From contig CAZUEX010000003.1 in assembly GCA_964619535.1 (NCBI GenBank), forward strand, positions 62,001 to 126,000: a stretch of 64,000 nt of DNA, written 5' to 3'. Below are positions 8,904-15,398 of this stretch, piece after piece (position 1 is the first letter of the stretch; every line of letters begins with the position of its first letter). The position numbers and the translations under genes are program-made. This DNA comes from Leptonema sp964619535 (lineage in GTDB: Bacteria > Spirochaetota > Leptospiria > Leptospirales > Leptonemataceae). The notes below the pieces were generated by a model that ran no database searches, had not been told where the DNA came from, and saw nothing but the letters and a program-made list of their open reading frames with translations.

Positions 8904-9684
8904 AGAACTGTATCTGGTGTGGAAGGAAAGGGATAGCGGGGAGCACATCCCGGTAGGCCGGCTTGAATGGCGTGCTGATGAAGTCGCATTCCGGTATCTC
9001 AAAGCTGTCTACCGTGCGCTCGAAAAAGGCATGGCGATCCTTCCCGAGTTTCCTGACATTGAGAGAGAATACAGACAGCACGATCTCTTTACCTTTTTTC
9101 AACATCGTGTGTTGAAACGAAAGCGACCGGATTTCGATGAATATATTAAGTCACTGGGATTAGATCAAGCCGATACCTGCATTGATGATTCTCTGTTGCT
9201 TGAACGTTCGGAAGGCAAGAAAACCACCGATCGATTCCGATTATTCCGGAAGCCGACGAACGAAAGGGGCAGGTTCACGATTCACTGCTTTGTTAGTGGA
9301 ATGACGCGGTCCCCTGTTTACGAACATCTGGAGGAGATCCTCAAAGACCTGGAGGAAGGCGCAACCCTGTATCCCCTTCTGGAGATTCAAAACCCGCACG
9401 ATGCAAGAGCGATAGGGTTAAAGAAAGACAATCGACTGCCCATTGGATATGTCCCGCGCTATTATGCCAGTGAGTTACAACCCTTACTCCTTACCGAGCC
9501 GGACTCCGTGCGCTTTACAGTAGAGCGCATAAACAGGGAATGGAAGAGGTGGCTTCCGGATGTCGTCCTTGTAAAGATAACAGGGAACTGGCCCCGGGGT
9601 TGGGCCCCTTTTTCAAGTGGGGATTATGAACCGGTGGACACAACGGTCAGGGTTCCCGCCGGTACATCAGGCTCACCGTCCTAA
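8881..9684 (+). CDS. HipA-N1-like plus HIRAN-domain protein, partner of the preceding kinase
   Basis: A 267-residue protein starting with GTG at 8881, inside the last 23 bases of the kinase gene, so the two are translationally linked. Residues 8-120 follow the HipA N-terminal subdomain pattern: VGRLEW, FRYLKAVYRAL, ILPEFPDI, LFTFFQHRVLKRKRPDF, SLLLERSEGKKTTDRF. Residues about 130-235 fit a HIRAN domain (FTIHCFVSG, LEEGATLYPLLEIQNPHDARAIG, LPIGYVPRYYASEL). HIRAN domains bind DNA ends or single-stranded DNA in other proteins. A separate N1-like protein next to a kinase recalls HipS and HipT, where HipS inhibits HipT; the order here is reversed and HIRAN is added. Function is inferred only. Confidence 0.65.
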   Translation: MKRSAGSKELYLVWKERDSGEHIPVGRLEWRADEVAFRYLKAVYRALEKGMAILPEFPDIEREYRQHDLFTFFQHRVLKRKRPDFDEYIKSLGLDQADTCIDDSLLLERSEGKKTTDRFRLFRKPTNERGRFTIHCFVSGMTRSPVYEHLEEILKDLEEGATLYPLLEIQNPHDARAIGLKKDNRLPIGYVPRYYASELQPLLLTEPDSVRFTVERINREWKRWLPDVVLVKITGNWPRGWAPFSSGDYEPVDTTVRVPAGTSGSPS

Positions 9685-9692
9685 AGGCATTT

Positions 9693-9711
9693 GCCGCCGA
9701 TTCGCGGCGGC
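9693..9711. repeat. perfect 7-bp hairpin after the HIRAN gene
   Basis: GCCGCCG, five spacer bases, CGGCGGC, starting eight bases after the stop at 9684. There is no T-run on either side, so it is not a standard intrinsic terminator, but it could stabilise the 3' end of the kinase-HIRAN transcript or act with Rho. Confidence 0.45.
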
Positions 9712-9756
9712 CCGTGCTTGATAACACGGTAAACCACCTCCTTCAATGTTAGGCGA

Positions 9757-9773
9757 ACATAACAGTATTATGT
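9757..9773. promoter_or_regulatory. 17-bp palindrome, candidate operator upstream of flgN
   Basis: ACATAA, a five-base centre CAGTA, and TTATGT form a perfect inverted repeat, with partly symmetrical GCGA/CGCG flanks. It is in the 222-bp gap between the HIRAN gene and flgN. Size and symmetry fit a dimeric repressor or activator site; the regulator is unknown. Confidence 0.35.
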
Positions 9774-9906
9774 CGCGAAACAGCATCATTTCAAGGCTTT
9801 TCCCGGCATTTCCGTGATTTTCTTTTTTCTTTTCTTCTACGCTCATCACCGGAACTTTTTCTTTTTTGTGTAGCAAACAGGGCAATCTTCCGATTCTTGC
9901 AATATC

Positions 9907-10452
9907 ATGATCCTCGAGAAGCTCAGGGATGCCTTCGACTCCGAAGCCGACGTTTTGAATGAAGCCCTTTCACTGGAAAGGGAGAAGACTCCGGCCATCC
10001 TTCATGCACAGGGAAAGCGCCTGAAGGAGCTTTCGGAACGGTCCGACATGCTGCTTGCCGACCTGGCAAGGCTGGAAGAGGAGCGGCACGCGCTCTTCCA
10101 GAGCTTTATCACGCAGAACCGTCAGACCTTCAACGACCCGGCTCCGGGCATCGAAAGCTTTGTGCAGGCCCTGAACTCCTTTAAAGAAGCACCCGATGTG
10201 CGTATATCGAATGCCGAGTGGGCTTCACTTCTCGACGATCTGATTCTTTCCGTTTCGCATTTTCGGGATACGGCTGTCAGTCTCAAGAAAGAGGTGCATG
10301 CAAACCAGCAGTTGCTGAACCGCACCCGACGGGTAATCCAGAATCTGATGGACGACCTCGACAGTCCTTCTCCGGCGTATTCTCCGCAGGCAAAACAGAA
10401 GCCGCGCGCAGCGGGAGGACCGAGTCCGCTCGTCTTGAATACAAACGCCTGA
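9907..10452 (+). CDS. flgN: FlgN-like export chaperone for hook-filament junction proteins
   Basis: A 181-residue, mostly helical, charged protein placed just before flgK. Helical heptads (AQGKRLKELSERSDMLLADLARLEEERHALF, then VSHFRDTAVSLKKEVHANQQLLNRT) and length fit the FlgN family, cytoplasmic chaperones that hold FlgK and FlgL before export through the flagellar secretion system. FlgN proteins diverge strongly, so the call leans on position as much as on sequence. The last 30 residues are low-complexity and proline/alanine rich. Confidence 0.7.
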   Translation: MILEKLRDAFDSEADVLNEALSLEREKTPAILHAQGKRLKELSERSDMLLADLARLEEERHALFQSFITQNRQTFNDPAPGIESFVQALNSFKEAPDVRISNAEWASLLDDLILSVSHFRDTAVSLKKEVHANQQLLNRTRRVIQNLMDDLDSPSPAYSPQAKQKPRAAGGPSPLVLNTNA

Positions 10453-10546
10453 CGTTTTTTCTCCGCGTCCGAAAAAAATTCTCTAATTATCCCTGAATCG
10501 ACCGATGGGACAATAGAGCCGCGTCTGCGCGCTCAGGAGGTTCGAT

Positions 10547-12484
10547 ATGGGTTCCACTTTTGGAGGCATTGAAATCGGCAAACGCGGGCTGAATGTGCAC
10601 CAGGCTGCCATTCAGACCACAGGTCATAACATATCGAACGCCGATAACGAGAACTACGCTCGTCAGCGCGTCACCATGGAAAGCATGGACCCGCTGTATG
10701 ATCCAGCACTGAACCGGGCAGCAGGACCGGGCCAGCTGGGACAGGGAGTGCAGTTATCCCAGATCGAGCGAATACGCGATACATTTTATGACGACCAGAT
10801 TGCACTTACTTCCAACGAAAAAGAATTCTGGGAGTCTGCACGCAATTATCTCTACCAGATGGAGAAGATCTTTAATGAGCCATCTGATAATACCCTTCGA
10901 TCCCTGACGGATAACTTCTGGGCAAGCTGGCAAGACCTGTCTTCTTATCCGTCTGATCTTGCCCACCGTGAAGTCGTTCTCGAAAGAGCCAACGGACTTG
11001 TAACACGCATCCACGACATCCACTCAAAACTTACGGATCTGAGAGAGCGAGCGGATCGCGAGGTCGTTCAAACGGTAGAACTGATCAACGGACTTTCCTC
11101 AGAGATTCGCGAGCTGAACGAAAAGATCCTCAAACTGCAGGCGCTGGGTGATAATCCGAATGACCTGATGGACCGACGCGACGCTGCTGTTGAACGGCTG
11201 TCTGCTCTTGTTAACGTCCGTGTGGGTCGAGGCGATAAAGATGAGGTCTTCGTCTTCATCGGTGAACAGGCCCTCGTACAGGGTGTGATTCAACGCAAGC
11301 TGAAGGCAAATCCGAATCCGGCAAACGATGGCATGGCCCGGGTGGCTTTCGAGCATAACGATCGTGACGTCATACTGGGCGGAGGAAAACTGCTCGGACT
11401 GATCGAGATGCGCGACAATGCCATCGTTGAGCGGATCAACCGAACCAATGAGTTTGCGCTGAACCTGGCCGATATCGTAAACGAGATTCACCGCGACGGC
11501 TTCGGTCTGAACGGATCAACAAACCGAGACTTCTTTCACGTGCGGGCTCTTACGGAAGATGCAGGTGGGGCCTATACGGTTCAAAATGCCCGCGGCGATT
11601 TCGACCTGAACGGAGATGGCACGGCCGATATGACGGCCATCTTTCGCGTTACGGGCACCAATACCGTAGATCCAACAAGACGTGTTGGTGTGGATGGAAC
11701 CATTACCCTGCACCGTCCTGATGCACAGCATACACCGGTGCGCATCGACTACTCTCGCGACGAAACACTGGAACAGATCATCCGAAAGATCAACGATGCA
11801 AAGGCCGGTGTCGTTGCCTACATGACGCATGACAATCAGCTTGCGCTGAAGGCTGTCGTTAACGAATCCGATCGACGTCTGAATTTCATGATCAACCATA
11901 TCGAGGATTCCGGAGAGCTGCTGGTTGGCTATACGGGCCTGCTTGTGGCCTCGGGTGAAAACGGAGCCTTTGACTATCGTCGTACCGGAGAGATGGTGAA
12001 GCTTCGTTCTCCTCTTTCTGATGTTACGCTGACACCGGTTTTTCATCCGGCTGCGCATCTCTCTATTGACGAAGGACTGGTTCGCGATCCGGCATCGATT
12101 GCTGCAGCCCGCGGCAAAGACGAAGGCGGAACAGGGGACTATAACCTCGCAAACGGCATGGCCGATGGCTCGAATGCCCTTCTTATTGCAAAGGCTCTGA
12201 AACAGGGACAGAATCGCTTTGGTTATGCTGAAAATGCCGAGGCCTTTTACAATGCCCTGATATCAAAACTTGGCACCGAATCCCGCACCGCCGAGGATGC
12301 CGTGCAGCGTCAGACCGAAAATCTCGCCTCTTTGAAGACTCTGCGCCAGAGTGTGATGGGCGTAAACCTCGACGAAGAGATGGCAAACATGGTACAGTTC
12401 CAGCATGCCTACAATGCTTCGGCTCGCACCATCAACACCATGGATCAGATGCTTGATGTAATCATCAACCGGCTCAAGTCATAA
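10547..12484 (+). CDS. flgK: flagellar hook-associated protein 1
   Basis: A 645-residue protein starting at an ATG with AGGAGG eight bases upstream. The N-terminus (FGGIEIGKRGLNVHQAAIQ, then TGHNISNADNENYARQRV) is the canonical rod/hook/HAP1 start. The C-terminus ends in the family signature EEMANMVQFQHAYNASARTI followed by a coiled-coil tail. FlgK forms the first junction ring between hook and filament; in spirochaetes it sits in the periplasm. It is followed by flgL in the same operon, with 46 bases between the flgK stop and the flgL start. Confidence 0.95.
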   Translation: MGSTFGGIEIGKRGLNVHQAAIQTTGHNISNADNENYARQRVTMESMDPLYDPALNRAAGPGQLGQGVQLSQIERIRDTFYDDQIALTSNEKEFWESARNYLYQMEKIFNEPSDNTLRSLTDNFWASWQDLSSYPSDLAHREVVLERANGLVTRIHDIHSKLTDLRERADREVVQTVELINGLSSEIRELNEKILKLQALGDNPNDLMDRRDAAVERLSALVNVRVGRGDKDEVFVFIGEQALVQGVIQRKLKANPNPANDGMARVAFEHNDRDVILGGGKLLGLIEMRDNAIVERINRTNEFALNLADIVNEIHRDGFGLNGSTNRDFFHVRALTEDAGGAYTVQNARGDFDLNGDGTADMTAIFRVTGTNTVDPTRRVGVDGTITLHRPDAQHTPVRIDYSRDETLEQIIRKINDAKAGVVAYMTHDNQLALKAVVNESDRRLNFMINHIEDSGELLVGYTGLLVASGENGAFDYRRTGEMVKLRSPLSDVTLTPVFHPAAHLSIDEGLVRDPASIAAARGKDEGGTGDYNLANGMADGSNALLIAKALKQGQNRFGYAENAEAFYNALISKLGTESRTAEDAVQRQTENLASLKTLRQSVMGVNLDEEMANMVQFQHAYNASARTINTMDQMLDVIINRLKS

Positions 12485-12530
12485 GCATAAACGACGACAA
12501 ATGTAACAGGCCTTCTGTAAGGAGATGACC

Positions 12531-13796
12531 ATGCGTATCACCGGACTCATGCAAAACCAATCCACCGTTCGCACGCTGAACCGCCATCAGTATGAGATGG
12601 ACAAGATTCAAAATCAGCTTGCAACAGGACAGAAGATCCGGACTCCCAAGGATGATCCGGCGGCGGCCACGAACCAGATGTTCTTCCGTACGCGCATCAA
12701 CGAACTGGATCAATTCGAAAGAAACATCAGCGATGGCATGGCGCGCCTCAATCTGATGGACGGGGAGCTCGGACGCATTACCGATATTCTACAGCGTATC
12801 CGCGTTCTTACCGTGCAGGCATCGAATGGCACCTATCAGGGAGACAACGCCTTTGAACTGAAACATGCCATTGCCAGTGAGATTGATCAACACCTTCGCG
12901 CACTGATCGACATAGGAAACGGCAGAGATGCAACGGGGCTTCCACTTTTTGGCGGTTATACGGTAGAACGTCCACCCTTTGAGCCCGTTCTTTCCAATGT
13001 AAAAGGCCTGAAGGGCGTGGAGCTTGAGAATCAGATTGTCGGCGTCGAATACAGAGGCGATATTGGCAAACGCCTTCTCGAAGTAGAGCGCTCACAGTAC
13101 ATTGACGTTAACCTGCCAGGCAACCAGGCACTGTGGGGCACCAACTTTACGATTACAGGCTCTGTCGACAACTCCGGATACATTGCATCTTCTGATCAGG
13201 CCTTCCGGATTGATGGAGTGGAAATCCGTGTCCAGGCCGGTGACACCATTGATGACATCATCGATAAGATCAACCATGCAGGAATCGACGTAAAGGCGTC
13301 GAAGATCGGCCAGGATTTTATTTCGCTGCATTCCACCACTCCACATCAACTCTGGCTCGAAGACGTAGAAGGGGGCACGGTTTTGAAAGACATCGGCCTC
13401 ATCAGTGCAGATCGGTCGCGTCCGCCTAACAACTACGCTGACACCGCTCGCGTATCTGGCCTTTCGCTTTTCGATGTGGTCATCAAGCTGCGCAACGATC
13501 TGCTTGCAGGTGATCAGCTGGAGATCTCGGGCCGTGATCTTGGAAACCTGGATCAGGCACTGGACAATGTTCTGCGCCATCGCGCCCAGATCGGTGCCCG
13601 CCAGAACCGCCTTGAAGAGCATATCAAGCGCGTTACCTGGGACAAGACATACATGACCGAGCTACTCGCTTCCAACGAAGGAATCGACGTCGCAGAAACC
13701 ATCATGAACCTGAAATGGATTGAATCCGTTCACTCCTATGCACTGGGTGTGGGGGCACGCATCATCAAGCCAACCCTGATGGATTTTCTGAGATAA
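12531..13796 (+). CDS. flgL: flagellar hook-associated protein 3
   Basis: 421 residues from the ATG at 12531. GGAG at 12521-12524 lies six bases before this ATG but directly abuts another in-frame ATG at 12525, so 12531 is preferred. The N-terminus (MRITGLMQNQSTVRTLNRH, then QLATGQKIRTPKDDPAAA) is the flagellin-like D0/D1 helix of FlgL, and the C-terminal helix (ARQNRLEEHIKRV...DVAETIMNLKW) is the matching half. FlgL makes the second junction ring between FlgK and the filament. Confidence 0.95.
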   Translation: MRITGLMQNQSTVRTLNRHQYEMDKIQNQLATGQKIRTPKDDPAAATNQMFFRTRINELDQFERNISDGMARLNLMDGELGRITDILQRIRVLTVQASNGTYQGDNAFELKHAIASEIDQHLRALIDIGNGRDATGLPLFGGYTVERPPFEPVLSNVKGLKGVELENQIVGVEYRGDIGKRLLEVERSQYIDVNLPGNQALWGTNFTITGSVDNSGYIASSDQAFRIDGVEIRVQAGDTIDDIIDKINHAGIDVKASKIGQDFISLHSTTPHQLWLEDVEGGTVLKDIGLISADRSRPPNNYADTARVSGLSLFDVVIKLRNDLLAGDQLEISGRDLGNLDQALDNVLRHRAQIGARQNRLEEHIKRVTWDKTYMTELLASNEGIDVAETIMNLKWIESVHSYALGVGARIIKPTLMDFLR

Positions 13797-13829
13797 GGCC
13801 AGCCCAAAAATAGAGATACGTTCCTGCCC

Positions 13830-13867
13830 GGCCGGAATTTCCAGGACACATTTTCTGGCTTCCGGCC
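13830..13867 (+). promoter_or_regulatory. compound hairpin with a GGA in the inner stem-loop, upstream of fliW
   Basis: GGCCGGAA at 13830-13837 pairs perfectly with TTCCGGCC at 13860-13867; an inner stem CCAG/CTGG encloses the loop, and a GGA lies at its 5' edge (13844-13846). No T-run follows, so this is not a terminator. It ends 14 bases before the first fliW ATG. GGA presented in a hairpin is the core feature of CsrA sites, and csrA is the next-but-one gene, so an mRNA control element is possible. Confidence 0.4.
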
Positions 13868-13881
13868 GATAATGGAACACG

Positions 13882-14376
13882 ATGCTGACAATTGAGAAGG
13901 ACCAAACACTGCAGATGAAGACAATTGCAACCAAAGCCTTTGGAATGATCGAGATCGATTCGAAAGCGATCTATTCCTTTCCCGAAGGATTGTACGGCTT
14001 CGCCGAAGAAACGGAGTTTGCTTTACTCGAAGGAAAGCCTGATTCTCCCTTTCTATGGTTGCAGTCGACCAAAGACGAGCATCTTGCCTTTATCCTGATT
14101 GATCCGCGTTCCCTGATTTCGGATTATACGCCCAGGACGGTAAAAGCAGACCTTGAGGCACTTGGCATTGAATCGGTGGACGAATGCCGCATCTTCACCA
14201 TCGTCACCATCCCTCAAAACGCTCCTGAAGAGATGACCGTGAACCTGCAAGGACCTGTGCTGCTGAACGAAAAAAGCAAAACCGGTCGTCAGGTCATCTC
14301 TGATGACGACCGCCATGGAGTGCGCATGCCCGTACTCAAACTGATGGAGGCAGGCCGTGCTGATTCTGGCGCGTAA
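13882..14376 (+). CDS. fliW: flagellar assembly factor FliW, antagonist of CsrA
   Basis: A 164-residue protein; the ATG at 13915 would give the usual family N-terminus (MKTIATKAFGMIEID) but its GAGAAGG is far (14 bases), so the start at 13882 is kept as an option. The body fits FliW: IYSFPEGLYGF, FLWLQSTKDEHLAFILIDP, then MTVNLQGPVLLN near the end. In bacteria with this pair FliW binds CsrA and relieves repression of flagellin translation. It overlaps the csrA start by 20 bases. Confidence 0.92.
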   Translation: MLTIEKDQTLQMKTIATKAFGMIEIDSKAIYSFPEGLYGFAEETEFALLEGKPDSPFLWLQSTKDEHLAFILIDPRSLISDYTPRTVKADLEALGIESVDECRIFTIVTIPQNAPEEMTVNLQGPVLLNEKSKTGRQVISDDDRHGVRMPVLKLMEAGRADSGA

Positions 14377-14599
14377 GCTAAACGAATCCATCATGATCGG
14401 GGACGACGTAGAGATCGTCGTCGTCGAAATCAAAGGCGATCAGGTAAAACTGGGCATCCGCGCCCCGCGCAATGTCACGGTACACCGAACCGAGGTTTAC
14501 CGGGAAATTCGCGAACAGAATACACGTGCCGCCAAAACGCCCACTCCAGAATCTCTCGACAGCCTGGCATCACTGCTTAAGAAAAGGCCGAAAAAATAG
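14357..14599 (+). CDS. csrA: carbon storage/translational regulator CsrA
   Basis: 80 residues with the full CsrA core (MLILARKLNESIMIG, VEIVVVEIKGDQVKLGI, then VTVHRTEVYREI, which holds the RNA-contacting arginine). The product is about 15-20 residues longer than the E. coli protein, with a basic tail ending in LLKKRPKK. It acts as a dimer on mRNA leaders with GGA motifs. The gene starts within fliW, indicating translational coupling, and its stop codon lies within the loop of the terminator hairpin. Confidence 0.95.
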   Translation: MLILARKLNESIMIGDDVEIVVVEIKGDQVKLGIRAPRNVTVHRTEVYREIREQNTRAAKTPTPESLDSLASLLKKRPKK

Positions 14600-14613
14600 C
14601 GGCCTTTTCTTAA
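14577..14613. terminator. strong bidirectional terminator at the csrA/tetR junction
   Basis: A perfect 14-bp stem, TTAAGAAAAGGCCG against CGGCCTTTTCTTAA, with a nine-base loop that contains the csrA stop codon. A-rich and T-rich arms give a T-run on either strand, so it can stop the flagellar operon rightward and the tetR transcript leftward. Confidence 0.85.
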
Positions 14614-14623
14614 CCGCTTCCAT

Positions 14624-15271
14624 TCAAACCTGCAGATACGTGGATAGATACGCTACAACAGCTCGCTGTGCCTCCTGAACCATCGGCTCGGTCAGGTCGT
14701 CATACGTTCTGTAAGAATAACGAAGAACGGAATCGCCAACGGCAAGGGCAATGCTTGCAACCTCCTCATCCCCCTCGAAAGGCTTGATACCAAAGTGGCT
14801 GCGCAATCCTTCCAGGCTGGTCCTGGCCATACGTCTGTCGATGTTCTGCCCCAGTTCACGTGCACCGCTGAGCATGGCACCGTATCCATAGATCAATCTC
14901 GTAAAGGCAGGCTCGCTTTTGGTAACATCCACGGCTGCGGCAATGACCTGCTCGATATAGGCCTGCCAGCAGGCGAAATCCCCTTTCTGGAGCTCAGCTG
15001 CTTTTTCGATCATCATCTCGCCGTGAAGCATCCGTATACCCAGAAAGATGGCCTCGATGTTTGGAAAGAAGTGATACGCTGACGGTCGCGGGATCTCTGC
15101 ACGCTCACATACCATGGCAAGCGTAATGTCTTCGGGAGCCTTTTCACGAAGCAGTTCAAGGGCAGAAGAAAGCAGAATCGCTCGACGGGTACGACCCTGT
15201 TTACTCGTAAACTTAAACGGACGCGGCGCCAGACCGGGAAGCAAAGAAGCATCGACAAGTTTCGTATCCAT
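14624..15271 (-). CDS. TetR-family transcriptional regulator
   Basis: A 215-residue protein. The N-terminal helix-turn-helix is clear: RRAILLSSALELLREKAPEDITLAMVCERAEIPRPSAYHFFPNIEAIFLGI, with YHFFPN as the recognition-helix end. The rest is the ligand-binding half with no recognisable ligand. An AGGAGA lies about 14 bases before the ATG. It is downstream of the ceramidase-like gene on the same strand but separated by a terminator, so it could be expressed alone; it may control that gene or the neighbouring operon, which is inference. Confidence 0.85.
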   Translation of the reverse strand: MDTKLVDASLLPGLAPRPFKFTSKQGRTRRAILLSSALELLREKAPEDITLAMVCERAEIPRPSAYHFFPNIEAIFLGIRMLHGEMMIEKAAELQKGDFACWQAYIEQVIAAAVDVTKSEPAFTRLIYGYGAMLSGARELGQNIDRRMARTSLEGLRSHFGIKPFEGDEEVASIALAVGDSVLRYSYRTYDDLTEPMVQEAQRAVVAYLSTYLQV

Positions 15272-15345
15272 TGCGATTGGAATGATCTCCTAAAATTGGC
15301 TGCTGTCAATCAGGAACTGTCAGAATTTAACCAAAGCCTTTCCTT

Positions 15346-15371
15346 AAAAAAATGGGCCGGAATACCGGCCC
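15346..15371 (-). terminator. intrinsic terminator of the ceramidase-like gene
   Basis: On the minus strand GGGCCGG, a four-base loop TATT, CCGGCCC and then ATTTTTTT. It lies 28 bases past the stop at 15399, the standard layout for a Rho-independent terminator. Confidence 0.85.
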
Positions 15372-15398
15372 GAACGCAGTAGTTAGTAAATCCACGGC

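Noticed and set aside
15300..15325. Operator formed by two TGTCA repeats before tetR
   Set aside because: The repeats are direct, short and 14 bases apart; they could equally be part of a promoter, and the evidence is too weak to list.
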